This document shows positions 16,935 to 26,556 of a DNA stretch of 64,000 bases, piece after piece. The position numbers and the translations under genes were made by a program. How positions within the stretch are numbered: the first letter of the stretch is position 1; each line of letters begins with the position of its first letter. The notes under the pieces were generated by a model. The model ran no database searches and was not told where the DNA came from. It saw nothing but the letters and a program-made list of their open reading frames with translations. Source of the stretch: M55B111 sp964614065 (lineage in GTDB: Bacteria; Bipolaricaulota; Bipolaricaulia; M55B111); assembly GCA_964614065.1 (NCBI GenBank), contig CAZTJJ010000002.1:9180-73179 (forward strand). The letters are read 5' to 3'.

Positions 16935-17816
16935 TCAACTAGTTAAGAGTTTCGCCGCTTTGACAGTATTCGCCATAATTAAGGTCGTAGTCATTGGTCC
17001 AACGCCTCCAGGCACGGGAGTAATGTAATCGGCTTTTTCCTTAACATTCTCGTAATCTACGTCTCCGGTTATCCCACCCTCAACCTCATTGATACCGATA
17101 TCGACAACTACGGCGCCTTCAGAGACCATATCTTCGGTAATAAAATCTATCTTTCCGACAGAAGAACAAAGAATATCCGCTTGCCTGGTCTTTTCTGGTA
17201 GGTCCTCAGTTTGATACTCGCAAATGGTGACAGCCGAGTAACCTTTCCTAAGTGCTAACATAGATAGTGGTAAACCAACAGCCCCACCGCCTACGACTAC
17301 GAATTCCGTACCTTCTAGATCTATACCCGAGTAATCCAATATTTCCATAACTGCATAAGGCGTCGCAGGAAGCAACGCTTCTGGATCATTTTTTAAGTCA
17401 TCGTAGCTTGCCCGGAACGCACCGCCAGATAATAGTTTTCCACTATTAATTGGGTTAATACAGTCAATATCCTTTTTAGGGTCTATCTCGGTACGTAACT
17501 CTCCAATCTCCAGATTCTCTGGAAGAGGTAGTTCTACGAAAAGCCCATGCACGGTCGGATCGCCATTTAATTCCCTAATTTTACCTACCAAATCTTTCTT
17601 AGAAATATCCGCATCTAGTTTAACACCGTCGTAATTAATTCCGAGATCCTCGGCCAGGCGCTTTTTCGTCCTATAGTATACTTTGGCACCAGGATCGTCA
17701 CCAACTAAGACTGGAGCGATAGTTGGGTTTACACCCTGATCCTTAAGCTCAGATATTTCTTCTTTAAGTTCGCTCCGATACTCTTCCGCTATTTTATTTC
17801 CATTTAGTTTTTTCAT
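16935..17816 (-). CDS. folD: Methylenetetrahydrofolate dehydrogenase / methenyltetrahydrofolate cyclohydrolase
   Basis: Interconverts methylene-, methenyl- and formyl-tetrahydrofolate using NAD(P). Motifs: active-site lysine region PGAKVYYRTKKR near residue 42, LFVELPLPENL near 92, the dinucleotide-binding VVVGGGAVGLPLSMLALRKG near 172 and the closing ITPVPGGVGPMTT near 265. FolD often has RSxxVGxP in the cofactor loop; here it reads GGGAVGLP. It is the last gene of the fhs-folE-folD run and ends at a strong terminator. With Fhs and glycine cleavage it links methyl or methylene units to formate. Confidence 0.93.
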   Translation of the reverse strand: MKKLNGNKIAEEYRSELKEEISELKDQGVNPTIAPVLVGDDPGAKVYYRTKKRLAEDLGINYDGVKLDADISKKDLVGKIRELNGDPTVHGLFVELPLPENLEIGELRTEIDPKKDIDCINPINSGKLLSGGAFRASYDDLKNDPEALLPATPYAVMEILDYSGIDLEGTEFVVVGGGAVGLPLSMLALRKGYSAVTICEYQTEDLPEKTRQADILCSSVGKIDFITEDMVSEGAVVVDIGINEVEGGITGDVDYENVKEKADYITPVPGGVGPMTTTLIMANTVKAAKLLTS

Positions 17817-17845
17817 TTTACCTCCTTATCAAAAAATGAAACGGG

Positions 17846-18403
17846 TCAACTTTCGATTAGAGATAGCGCTTCGTCTCGAGCAGCTTTATCAGTCGTAAAC
17901 TTCCCACGTATTGCTGATGTCACCATCTTTGTCCCCGGTTTTTCAACTCCTCGAATCGTCATACACAAGTGTTCAGCCTTGATCTCAACAAGAACGCCAT
18001 ACGGGTCAAGCTTTTCCATTAGTACGTCAGCTACCTGAGAAGTGAGCCTTTCCTGAATTTGCGGTTTGCTCGAAGCCACTTGCAGCGCCCGAGCCAACTT
18101 ACTCGCCCCGACAACACGTTTCTCCTTCGGCATATAGACAATACTTGCACTACCTAGAATAGGAAGCAAATGATGCTCACACAACGAATGAAACGGAATG
18201 TTGTTTAGCAACACCATTTCTTTGTAATCCTCTTGAAAGAAAGTTGAAACTACGTCGCCCGGGTCTTTGTGGAGCCCATAGCAAAGCTCTTCCATCATTC
18301 TAGCTACCCTGCTGGGAGTGTCCTTTAACCCAGGCCTACTTGGATCTTCCCCTATTCCTTCTAGGATTAATTCAGTTCCTCTTTCAATCTTTTCCTGATT
18401 CAA
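17846..18403 (-). CDS. folE: GTP cyclohydrolase I
   Basis: First step of folate synthesis, GTP to dihydroneopterin triphosphate. Zinc ligands are C75 and H78 in CEHH and C147 in HLCMTIRG. The typical SKLARA and QERLT segments are present, as is MTIRGVEKPGTKMVTS. The 185-residue length is right for the bacterial enzyme. The start is TTG with AGGAG ten bases before it. Being placed between fhs and folD, it appears to supply folate for a demanding one-carbon pathway. Confidence 0.94.
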   Translation of the reverse strand: MNQEKIERGTELILEGIGEDPSRPGLKDTPSRVARMMEELCYGLHKDPGDVVSTFFQEDYKEMVLLNNIPFHSLCEHHLLPILGSASIVYMPKEKRVVGASKLARALQVASSKPQIQERLTSQVADVLMEKLDPYGVLVEIKAEHLCMTIRGVEKPGTKMVTSAIRGKFTTDKAARDEALSLIES

Positions 18404-18443
18404 TTCAAACTCCTAATACTACAATTATTTAGTCAAAGTTCGA

Positions 18444-20177
18444 TCAGAACAAACCAACTACGTTCCCTTCGTCATCAAGATCGACGTCCATATAAGCTGG
18501 CTCCGACGGTAACCCGGGCATAGTGCTCATCTCACCGCAAAGTGGATATACAAAACCCGCACCCACACTTGCACGGACCTCCCTTACTGGTAATGTAAAT
18601 CCAGTTGGTACTCCTTTTTTCTCCGCGTCATGTGAAAGTGAGAGATGAGTTTTCGCCATACACAAAGGAAGATCGCCAAAACCAGACTCTTCGTAATCTG
18701 AAATTTGTTTTTCAGCCTTACTGCTGTAATCCACTCCGTCAGCGCCATATACCTCTTTTGCGATTGTTTCGATCTTTTCTTTAATTGATTTGTCTATATC
18801 GTAGAGGAATTCAAAGTTCGACTCCTCATCGGTCGCTTCTACGACGGCTTCCGCTAAATCAACAGAACCTGCACCACCTTCAGTAAAGTGGCTTGAGCCA
18901 ACCGCATCGTAAGCGCCAGCCTCTATAGCCTTCTCCTTAACTAACTCAACTTCCTTGTCGGTATCCGTTTGAAACCTATTGACAGCAACTACAACAGGTA
19001 CTCCAAACTTCTGAGCTATTTCAATATTCTTAGCCAGGTTAGCCGCCCCTTTCTCGAGCAACTCCAGGTTTTCCTCCGTATATGCTGAATCAAGATCTTT
19101 ACCGGCAACGACCTTTGGCCCTCCACCGTGCATTTTCAAGGCTCTCACTGTAGCAACTAAAACGACGGCATCAGGTATAAGACCGCTGTAACGACATTTA
19201 ATGTCGAAGAATTTCTCCATACCGATATCAGCACCAAATCCAGATTCGGTAACTACGTAATCGGCCAACTTCAAGCCAACCATGTCCGCCAGGATTGAAC
19301 TGTTTCCATGTGCGATGTTAGCAAATGGTCCAGCGTGTACAAATGCAGGCTGTCCTTCTAGAGTTTGCAACAGGTTGGGCTTAATTGTGTCTTTCATTAA
19401 TACAGTCGCCGCACCCGCAGCACCGAGGTCTTCAACGCTAACAGGCTCTCCGTCCCAATTGTAACCTATCACTACTTTTCCGATTCGCTCACGTAAGTCG
19501 TCCAGCCCGTTGGTAAGACCCAATATAGCCATTAACTCCGAAGCGACCGTTATGTCAAACCCACTTTCACGCGGAAATCCATCCCACTTGCCACCGAGTC
19601 CTACATTGATGTTCCTTAACTCACGGTCGTTAACGTCAACAACGCGATTCCAGGTAATAGAATATGGATTGATATTTAACTTCTCCAAACCTTTTTTGGC
19701 CCAGGCCTGGTCAGAGTAATTGCGCTCATGCATCATTCGAGCGTCAATTGCAGCAGCAATGAGATTATGAGCTGCCCCTATTGCGTGGATGTCTCCCGTC
19801 AAATGAAGGTTGAAATCCTCCATAGGTATTACCTGGGAGTATCCTCCACCAGCGGCTCCACCTTTAATCCCAAAAGTGGGGCCCTGCGAGGGCTGACGGA
19901 TGGCGGTCATTACATTCTTGCCAATCTTACCAAGTGCCTGAGTAAGACCAATGTTTGTAGTCGTTTTTCCCTCTCCCAAAGGTGTGGGGGTAATGGCCGT
20001 TACATCAATATACTTTCCGTCCGGTTCATTTTTTCTTTCTTCGTATGCATCAAGTTTAACTTTCGCCTTGTAGTCTCCATAAAGCTCCAACTCGTCTCTC
20101 CTTAGACCAACTTTTTCAGCAATATCTGTTATTGGCTTAAGATCCGCTTCTTGAGCAATTTGAATATCGCTCTTCAT
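18444..20177 (-). CDS. fhs: Formate--tetrahydrofolate ligase
   Basis: Joins formate to tetrahydrofolate with ATP, or runs in reverse to make ATP while releasing formate. The P-loop region TPLGEGKTTTNIGLTQAL is near residue 65, with IRQPSQGPTFGIKGGAAGGG near 93 and the C-terminal GFVYPLCGEMSTMPGLP region. At 577 residues it is about 20 longer than most. It heads the fhs-folE-folD group and has a 440-base upstream region. In a betaine-demethylating anaerobe, reverse operation could yield ATP from methyl groups; that is inference from context. Confidence 0.95.
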   Translation of the reverse strand: MKSDIQIAQEADLKPITDIAEKVGLRRDELELYGDYKAKVKLDAYEERKNEPDGKYIDVTAITPTPLGEGKTTTNIGLTQALGKIGKNVMTAIRQPSQGPTFGIKGGAAGGGYSQVIPMEDFNLHLTGDIHAIGAAHNLIAAAIDARMMHERNYSDQAWAKKGLEKLNINPYSITWNRVVDVNDRELRNINVGLGGKWDGFPRESGFDITVASELMAILGLTNGLDDLRERIGKVVIGYNWDGEPVSVEDLGAAGAATVLMKDTIKPNLLQTLEGQPAFVHAGPFANIAHGNSSILADMVGLKLADYVVTESGFGADIGMEKFFDIKCRYSGLIPDAVVLVATVRALKMHGGGPKVVAGKDLDSAYTEENLELLEKGAANLAKNIEIAQKFGVPVVVAVNRFQTDTDKEVELVKEKAIEAGAYDAVGSSHFTEGGAGSVDLAEAVVEATDEESNFEFLYDIDKSIKEKIETIAKEVYGADGVDYSSKAEKQISDYEESGFGDLPLCMAKTHLSLSHDAEKKGVPTGFTLPVREVRASVGAGFVYPLCGEMSTMPGLPSEPAYMDVDLDDEGNVVGLF

Positions 20178-20619
20178 GGGTGTAATTACCTCCTAAATTT
20201 AATTGTAAAGTAAATGTAAACTCTAGATTTAGTAATACTTAAATTAAACGGTTTTCTCCCTTCTAATTAATCTCTACCAAAGAATACAAGTAGAAATTAC
20301 TCCTCTTTCATAAACTGTATTCTCTCATCCAGTAAGTGCAACCTAATCGAGGTCATTCAATTTTCTTTTGAAAAATCTGACCAGCACCTAGTTGAATATT
20401 GACAAACGGAGATCGATGAAAACTTCGTGCTAGGTTTTAACTGCAGGTAAATCTCATTAACTAGGTACACATTAAGCTGGGTGCTGCACCAACTCTCTAT
20501 TCTCAAATTGAACGTACGGCTAACCGAAATTTTTCAATAAACGTGTAAAAACCACTCAGCCTAGGTAATAAAATCCTCCTTGAAAAGGGCGCGGTCACGG
20601 TCCCTCGCATTTGTTACCG
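20178..20619 (-). other. 442-bp non-coding region, leader of fhs
   Basis: I find no coding sequence. On the minus strand CAGCACCCAG and CTAGGTGCTG could pair (one mismatch) across roughly 95 bases, followed at once by TCAGATTTTT, which looks like a terminator or attenuator in the fhs leader. It does not match the glycine, tetrahydrofolate, SAM or cobalamin riboswitch consensus as far as I can judge by eye. Confidence 0.35.
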
Positions 20620-21408
20620 TTATGACTTACTTCTTATATATTTGAGGTAACCCAGACAACTTTTGTCCTCTCCAAGTAAGGCTTCTGCTGCCTTTAAGGT
20701 GTCCATCATCGGAGTGTCAGTTGGATCGATTAAAGCAGCATCCAATCCTGCCTCCAGAAGCATTGCAAACACCGTACGATTGATTAAACATCTGTCTGGA
20801 AGGCCAAAAGATACATTGCTTAATCCGATATTTGTTTTAACGCCGAATTCCTCCTTAATCTGCAGGACGGAGTCTATAACGTACTGACCCTGCTCTTGAT
20901 TGCTACCAATGGTCATTGCTATTACGTCAACGTATAGCTGATCTTTGGCAATACCCAGTTCATCGCATTTTTCGAGCAGGGCTTCAGTTTCGTTCAATCT
21001 ATCCTCGACTGTCATGGGCATCCCTTCGGCGCCCATTGCCAAACCTATGATATCGGCATCATAGCCTGAAGCGATTTCGCGGGCGTCCTGTTTATCTTTC
21101 TCGTTACTTATCGAATTTATGACAGGTTTATGTTTTACCTTCTCTAAACCAAATTCCAGTACCTCCGGATCCGGAGTATCAATAGCGATCCTCACGTCTT
21201 CGATTTCGTCTTCAACGACGTCTATTAACCATTCCATATCGCTTTTTTCCTTCTCTCTCGATTCACCAGCGTTCAGATCGATCGCATCTGCGCCAGCCTC
21301 AGTTTGTGCCCTTGCTAACCTACGAATAAAATCTTCATCTTTCTCTTTTAATGCCTTTTTTACCTCATCCCTTGTAGAGTTAATTAATTCACCAATGGTC
21401 AAAAACAT
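20620..21408 (-). CDS. Methyltetrahydrofolate:corrinoid methyltransferase (MtgA/AcsE-like)
   Basis: A pterin-binding TIM-barrel protein of the family that includes AcsE, MtrH-like proteins and MtgA, which moves methyl groups between a corrinoid protein and tetrahydrofolate. Typical motifs are FLTIGELINSTR at the start, AGADAIDLNAG near residue 38, VRIAIDTPDPEVLEFGL near 72, KPVINSIS near 93 and TNIGLSNVSFGLP near 192. At 262 residues it is of normal length. Its nearness to a corrinoid protein, two MttB homologues and betaine transporters argues for the MtgA role (methyl from corrinoid to THF). AcsE of the Wood-Ljungdahl pathway is the alternative, but no acsCD genes are seen. Confidence 0.85.
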   Translation of the reverse strand: MFLTIGELINSTRDEVKKALKEKDEDFIRRLARAQTEAGADAIDLNAGESREKEKSDMEWLIDVVEDEIEDVRIAIDTPDPEVLEFGLEKVKHKPVINSISNEKDKQDAREIASGYDADIIGLAMGAEGMPMTVEDRLNETEALLEKCDELGIAKDQLYVDVIAMTIGSNQEQGQYVIDSVLQIKEEFGVKTNIGLSNVSFGLPDRCLINRTVFAMLLEAGLDAALIDPTDTPMMDTLKAAEALLGEDKSCLGYLKYIRSKS

Positions 21409-21520
21409 ATACAGTTACCTCCGAATTAAAATTTTATAACAATTGTCAAACTGTAAGTACTAATTCAAACGTTTACAAGTGAATAGCTTAAGCCAAAAAG
21501 CCGTAACTCAATTATAGAAT

Positions 21521-21552
21521 ATAACTAATGTGTTCACAAACACATGAGTTAT
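21521..21552. promoter_or_regulatory. Imperfect 14-bp palindrome between gcvPB and the methyltransferase gene
   Basis: Arms ATAACTAATGTGTT and AACACATGAGTTAT (one mismatch) enclose a four-base loop. It sits in a 250-bp gap between gcvPB and the downstream methyltransferase gene and could be an operator or a weak terminator; no long T run follows. Confidence 0.35.
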
Positions 21553-21659
21553 AAATCTTAATTTAAGAAACCCTGTTGGATTTTTAATCTTACTCAAACG
21601 GAACAACATCTACTCAGAAAACTTAAAGATTCCCTGCTCAATAAGGGTAAACCGGGCAT

Positions 21660-23114
21660 CTAACTCTGGCCAGAGTTGGTCCACCTCAATATGGGGTTCC
21701 GAGCAGCTTGTGTTTCATTTAGCCTTCCCACCGGTGTTTCAGTGGGTGCGTTGTGAAGAAGCTCAGGATCATCTGCCGCCTCTTGGGCAATACTTACCAT
21801 GGCCTGAAAGAAGCTATCAAGCGTTTCTTTGGTTTCAGTCTCCGTTGGTTCTATCATCAATGCTTCCTGGACAATCAAGGGGAAGTATACTGTTGGGGGG
21901 TGGTAACCGTAATCTAACAGCCGCTTTGCGATATCTATTGTCTTTACCCCTTCTCCCAAACCGCCGCCATTCAGAACAAACTCATGCTTACAGGTCCCTT
22001 TGTAAGCCAAGGTATAGACTTTCTGCAACTTCTCCTTTAAATAATTCGCATTCAAGACAGCATTTTCGCTGACCCGTTTTAGACCTTCGTCACCCAGAGC
22101 CAGTATATAGCAGTATGCTTTAACTAATACTCCAAAAGCACCAGGAAAACTATTTACCCGACCGATCGACTTCGGCCTGTCATAGCCAAACTGATATTCT
22201 TCATTATTCTTCTCTACTATCGGGACTGGGAGATACGGTTCGAGGTTTTCTTTCACAGCAACTGGTCCCGATCCAGGTCCCCCACCGCCATGTGGGGTAC
22301 TGAAAGTTTTGTGAAGGTTGAAGTGAGTGATATCCATTCCCAAGTCCCCGGGCTTGACCTTGCCGAGAAATGCATTTAAATTGGCACCATCGAAATAACA
22401 TAACCCACCAACATCATGAACAATGCTAGCGACTTCTAGTATATCCTTTTCAAATATCCCCAGCGTATTTGGAACTGTGAGCATAATACCTGCAGTATTC
22501 TCGTCTGCTACTTCCTTTAGCCCATCAATGTCGACAGTTCCTTGATCGTTAGATTTCACCTCTATCGCCTCAAAGCCCGCTACCGCTGCAGAAGCGGGGT
22601 TCGTGCCGTGGGACGAATCGGGCAGTAGGATTTTATTTCGCTTGTCCAACTGGCCGTTTTCATGGTGATACTTCCTAATCATCAACATTCCTGTCAACTC
22701 TCCATGCGCGCCTGCAGACGGCTGAAGAGTAATAGCATCCATGCCAGAGATCTTCTTTAGCAGTTGACCCAACTCATAGGATAACCTTAAGTTACCCTGA
22801 ACAAGGTCATAAGACGCCAAGGGATGGTGTCCCTGGAATTCTTCAATTCTGGCTATATCCTCGTTCGGTTTCGGGTTATGTTTCATAGTACAAGAGCCAA
22901 GAGGATATAGACCATCGTCGACTCCGTAGTTCAACTTTGACAGTCTTACGTAATGTCGCACCAAGTCAGGTTGAGTCACCTCAGGTAAGCCAGGCTTTTC
23001 CGAACGAATCAAGCCATTATCTAACTCCGATTCCGGATCTTCCGAAAGCCAGTCTAGATAAGGAAAGAAAGTTGATTGTCGCCCTGATTTACTAATATCG
23101 AAGATCGTTTCCAT
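21660..23114 (-). CDS. gcvPB: Glycine dehydrogenase (decarboxylating), subunit 2
   Basis: The PLP-binding half of the P protein of the glycine cleavage system, which decarboxylates glycine and passes the aminomethyl group to GcvH. PLP lysine is K269 in THFNLHKTFSTPHGGGGPG. Other motifs are LGSCTMKHNPK near 72 and QPSAGAHGELTG near 131. The 484-residue length is typical of the split enzyme. It starts six bases after gcvPA ends. Confidence 0.96.
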   Translation of the reverse strand: METIFDISKSGRQSTFFPYLDWLSEDPESELDNGLIRSEKPGLPEVTQPDLVRHYVRLSKLNYGVDDGLYPLGSCTMKHNPKPNEDIARIEEFQGHHPLASYDLVQGNLRLSYELGQLLKKISGMDAITLQPSAGAHGELTGMLMIRKYHHENGQLDKRNKILLPDSSHGTNPASAAVAGFEAIEVKSNDQGTVDIDGLKEVADENTAGIMLTVPNTLGIFEKDILEVASIVHDVGGLCYFDGANLNAFLGKVKPGDLGMDITHFNLHKTFSTPHGGGGPGSGPVAVKENLEPYLPVPIVEKNNEEYQFGYDRPKSIGRVNSFPGAFGVLVKAYCYILALGDEGLKRVSENAVLNANYLKEKLQKVYTLAYKGTCKHEFVLNGGGLGEGVKTIDIAKRLLDYGYHPPTVYFPLIVQEALMIEPTETETKETLDSFFQAMVSIAQEAADDPELLHNAPTETPVGRLNETQAARNPILRWTNSGQS

Positions 23115-23120
23115 CTCAGC

Positions 23121-24461
23121 TCACAACTCCCTTTCCAATAATTCAGCAAAATGATCCATATCTTCCTTGCGAATCTTTTCAGTGACGGCAAGCATAAGAT
23201 TCCGATCTAGACCCATATGCTTAAGATGCTTAGGATGTAACAAATCTATCCCTTCCTGTTTCATACTTTTCCAAATTCTTTCAGGATCATTACCAATAGT
23301 AATTACAAACTCGTTGAAAAACGGCTTCTCCCAGGTAAGCTGGACATTATCTATTTCTACTAATTTGCGGGCAAGATAGTGTGAAACCTGCCAGTTAATT
23401 TCAGCCAATCTGGAAAACCCAGCTGGACCCAAAGCACTTAAATACACGGTAGCGGCCAGAGCGTTGAGAGCCTGATTTGTACAAATATTAGAAGTAGCTC
23501 TCTCTCTTCTGATGTGTTGTTCTCTTGTCTGTAAGGCCATCACGAAACCTTCGTTTCCTTCACCATCCGTTGTTTTCCCGCTTACTCTTCCCGGTAGATA
23601 CCTCAAATATTCTTTCCTGGTCGCAAATAAACCCAGCAAAGGACCTCCAAAACTAATCGGATTTCCTAACGGTTGACCCTCCCCTACCACGATGTCGGCG
23701 CCAAATTGACCTGGCGGTTCGAGCAGGCCAAGAGAAATTGGGTTTGAACTTACTATTAGGAACCCATCATTCACCTTTTCCTTTAATCCACGCAAATCCT
23801 CAATTAGCCCAAAATAATTGGGGGATTGCAAGACTAGTGCAGCTAAATCATCATTGCTGGACACCGTCCTTTCTAGAGCATTTGTATCGATAGTACCATT
23901 GTTATCGGGTAGTTGGATAACCGAGTCGTCAGGATCTGGTAAGTAAGTTTCTATTACTTCCCTATACGCTGGATTTAGCGTATTTGCTACTACAACTGAT
24001 CTATTGCCCGTGTACTCTTGAGCCATTAACACCGCTTCCGCAGCCGCCGAGCCACCGTCATATAAAGAGGAATTCGCGATATCCATGCCGGTTAGCTCAG
24101 AGATCGCGGTCTGATACTCAAACATCCAAGTTAAAGTTCCCTGGCTAATTTCCGCCTGGTATGGCGTATAGGCACTATAAAACTCCGACCTACCGGTAAC
24201 GTGAGAGACAACTGAAGGAATAAAGTGATCATAAAGCCCGGCGCCAATGAAGTTGACACGGTCACCGGGCTTAGCATTCTCTTTTGCAAGGCTACCAACT
24301 TCGTTCTTTAATTCCAGTTCAGTTCTTCCTTCTTCACCAATTAGCTCCCCTTGCACCTGCACTTCACTTGGAATATCGGAGAAGAGCTCAGCAATGGAGT
24401 CAACCCCAATTTCCTCCAACATTTCCCTCTTGTCTTCGTCCGTGTTGGGTATAAAGTCCAT
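23121..24461 (-). CDS. gcvPA: Glycine dehydrogenase (decarboxylating), subunit 1
   Basis: The partner of GcvPB in the split P protein. Motifs include FIGAGLYDHFIPSVV near residue 88, YTPYQAEISQGTL near 113, the MDIANSSLYDGGSAAAEA region near 145 and GEGQPLGNPISFGGP near 260. The length of 446 is normal. The gene begins 12 bases after the corrinoid-protein gene ends, so corrinoid protein, gcvPA and gcvPB appear to be one transcript. That arrangement ties methyl transfer and glycine cleavage together. Confidence 0.96.
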   Translation of the reverse strand: MDFIPNTDEDKREMLEEIGVDSIAELFSDIPSEVQVQGELIGEEGRTELELKNEVGSLAKENAKPGDRVNFIGAGLYDHFIPSVVSHVTGRSEFYSAYTPYQAEISQGTLTWMFEYQTAISELTGMDIANSSLYDGGSAAAEAVLMAQEYTGNRSVVVANTLNPAYREVIETYLPDPDDSVIQLPDNNGTIDTNALERTVSSNDDLAALVLQSPNYFGLIEDLRGLKEKVNDGFLIVSSNPISLGLLEPPGQFGADIVVGEGQPLGNPISFGGPLLGLFATRKEYLRYLPGRVSGKTTDGEGNEGFVMALQTREQHIRRERATSNICTNQALNALAATVYLSALGPAGFSRLAEINWQVSHYLARKLVEIDNVQLTWEKPFFNEFVITIGNDPERIWKSMKQEGIDLLHPKHLKHMGLDRNLMLAVTEKIRKEDMDHFAELLEREL

Positions 24462-24473
24462 CTGGATGAATAA

Positions 24474-25121
24474 TTAGTTTCTTAGCTCTTTGACCAAGTT
24501 TTTGATTAAAGTCGTGGCGGAAGCTGCATCGGGTGCGTACCCATCTGCCCCAATCTCCTCACAGTAATCCTGTGATACGGGAGCACCACCTATTGCTACT
24601 TTAACGTCATCCCTCAAGCCTTCCTCTTTGAGTGCCTCAATCACTTCCGGCATATGCGTCATGGTGGTGGTCAAGAGAGCAGACATACCTACGACGTCAG
24701 GCTCTAACTCTTTAGCCTTCTCAACAAATTCTTCAACCGGGGTTTCCGCACCTAGGTTCTCTACTTCAAAGCCAGCACCTTCTATCATCATGCCAACCAG
24801 GTTCTGTCCTATGTCGTGTAAGTCCCCCTCCACTGTACCAAGTATGACTTTGCCCGCAGGCTCTACACCTGATTCCGTCAGTAACGGCCTCAACAGCTTC
24901 ATTGCCCCCTTCATGGCCTCCGCGGATAGCAACATTTCGGGAACGTACCTATCTCCATTTTCGTATTCTTCCCCAACTCTATCCATAGCGGGAACGAGGG
25001 AATCGTTCAAAAGTACCTCGGGATCCATTCCTTCATCTAATGCCTGTTCGGTTAACTCCACCGTTGTATCTTCATCCATATCAAATACTGCTTTACCTAA
25101 ATCTTCCAGTAAGTCACTCAT
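24474..25121 (-). CDS. Corrinoid (cobalamin-binding) methyltransferase protein, MtgC/MtbC-like
   Basis: A shuttle protein that carries a methyl group on its cobalamin between a substrate methyltransferase and a methyl acceptor enzyme. An N-terminal helical cap domain (about 1-85) precedes a Rossmann-like B12 domain with the cobalt-ligand motif DLHDIG at 100-105 (H102) and later GMSALLTTTM and IGGAPV. The 215-residue size matches MtgC, MttC and MtbC. In this setting the most likely partners are the MttB-like proteins at 29846-32761 and the methyl-THF enzyme at 20620. Confidence 0.92.
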   Translation of the reverse strand: MSDLLEDLGKAVFDMDEDTTVELTEQALDEGMDPEVLLNDSLVPAMDRVGEEYENGDRYVPEMLLSAEAMKGAMKLLRPLLTESGVEPAGKVILGTVEGDLHDIGQNLVGMMIEGAGFEVENLGAETPVEEFVEKAKELEPDVVGMSALLTTTMTHMPEVIEALKEEGLRDDVKVAIGGAPVSQDYCEEIGADGYAPDAASATTLIKNLVKELRN

Positions 25122-25295
25122 ATTATTAGAAACCTCCTGTTTCTTGCGTAATCAATTGTTAAATTGATTATATACTGTCATCATAGTCATACAAGTGAAA
25201 AGGTGGGAGGATTTATCCCACACAACTACGTTCCCTTGTGGATTATCAAGAGGGCGCTGAACATTAAACAGTGAAGCCTAAATGTTGATAACTCC

Positions 25296-25329
25296 ATAAA
25301 AAAAGTGGGGATAGCCTGTATCCCCACTT
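25296..25329 (-). terminator. Rho-independent terminator after first betaine-binding protein gene
   Basis: On the minus strand an 11-bp stem AAGTGGGGATA/TATCCCCACTT with a five-base loop runs straight into seven T (counting the two that close the stem). It lies just past the stop at 25356. Confidence 0.85.
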
Positions 25330-25355
25330 GATTGATATCATTTCTTAAGCGATAT

Positions 25356-26267
25356 TTACTCTATCGCTGAAGGACCTCTAACCCAATAATCTACTAAATG
25401 CGGATGGTTTTCTGCAAATTGCTGCCCTGCTGCGTAAGCATCACCCAATTCATTGTAATATCTCGTTAATTCCACCTCCATCGAAAAAGGCAGGTGCAAC
25501 CGTGACAAGAATTCACTGACCTCATTCGGAAAGACACTCATAAAATCTTCTCGCCCAATTATGTTAATATGTTCCTCCCCGCCAAGAACATTTTTCGGTT
25601 CTTCCAAAGAATGTAAATCATAAAGCGCGTAAGCATCATGGGGTGCCCACAAGGTTACCACTATCCAGGATTTTTCTTGAACCGCTTTCTGTAACGCCTC
25701 GGTCATACTTTTATCAGTTCCTTCAGCCAGTTCATATCCCTCAAGCTCAGGGTATTCCTTTTCTATCATCAACTTCGAATGTTGCATGATGCCGGAATTG
25801 GGGTCGATCCCTGTTATCTTTCCACTCAATTTCTTTTTTACTTCCGAGCTCCCTAAATCCGTCACCGAACGAACCCCTGCTTCGTAAACGTAATCCGGCA
25901 CAGCCCATGTTAGTCCAGCATCCTCGTAAACTGGGCCAAAATTCAAAACATACCGTGATACTCTATTCCAGTAGTTCTCGTGGGTCCTAGGGAGCCATGC
26001 TTCAATCATCAAGTCCAATCTCTTATTTTTAATGTCATTATAAGCCCTGCCCACATCAGGATTCGACAACTTGACCTGCATACCAATTTCCGTTTCCAAT
26101 AGATATTCAATCAACCCACCTAGGGCTATGGATTCCGACCACGGGACCACACCAAACCTAATCGTATCCTCATTTTCTTCTGCCACTGGTGACATGCCAA
26201 CAAGAAACATCATTAAAATCACCGTCAACACGGCAAGCCGGACAAAGTATCTTTCTTTGTTAAACAA
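25356..26267 (-). CDS. Glycine betaine-type ABC transporter substrate-binding protein (OpuAC/ProX-like), paralogue 1
   Basis: The product has a signal peptide of about 29 residues and a class of binding protein used for quaternary-ammonium osmolytes: FGVVPWSESIALGGLIEYLL near residue 38, RLDLMIEAWLPRTHENYW near 83 and IVVTLWAPHDAYALYDL near 202. The tryptophans in these segments would form the aromatic cage around the trimethylammonium group. No lipobox cysteine is seen at the cleavage region, so it may be periplasmic. It is transcribed as a single gene ending at its own terminator. Substrate could be betaine, choline, carnitine or proline betaine. Confidence 0.88.
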   Translation of the reverse strand: MFNKERYFVRLAVLTVILMMFLVGMSPVAEENEDTIRFGVVPWSESIALGGLIEYLLETEIGMQVKLSNPDVGRAYNDIKNKRLDLMIEAWLPRTHENYWNRVSRYVLNFGPVYEDAGLTWAVPDYVYEAGVRSVTDLGSSEVKKKLSGKITGIDPNSGIMQHSKLMIEKEYPELEGYELAEGTDKSMTEALQKAVQEKSWIVVTLWAPHDAYALYDLHSLEEPKNVLGGEEHINIIGREDFMSVFPNEVSEFLSRLHLPFSMEVELTRYYNELGDAYAAGQQFAENHPHLVDYWVRGPSAIE

Positions 26268-26450
26268 GGTAACCTCCTTTCATTATTTGTAGCAAGATCT
26301 ATAGCATAACTAATCTGGTGACTAATCCTTTTGAGAAGCCTCAGTTTATCACATTTTTCGATTTCGCTACATTGAAAAAAACAGTTATGCTCTAAGCCTA
26401 CTTGGAAAGACAGTAATTTTATTCACTAACTAATCAAATACGTAAGAATC

Positions 26451-26488
26451 AAAAAAGCGGGAGATCCTTATCCGCAGACCTCCCGCTT
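26451..26488 (-). terminator. Rho-independent terminator after second betaine-binding protein gene
   Basis: On the minus strand a 9-bp stem AAGCGGGAG/CTCCCGCTT (26455-26463 and 26480-26488) with a 16-base loop is followed by a run of T (six, counting the two that close the stem). It lies about 70 bases past the stop at 26557. Confidence 0.75.
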
Positions 26489-26556
26489 AATTAGCTGTTC
26501 ATTTATACTGCAATACACCTATCGAAAAAGGAACACGAATTCTACTATCAATTCTC

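Noticed and set aside
20178..25355. Cobalamin or glycine riboswitch near the corrinoid and gcv genes
   Set aside because: I looked for the B12 box and for the conserved glycine aptamer segments in the gaps and did not see them.
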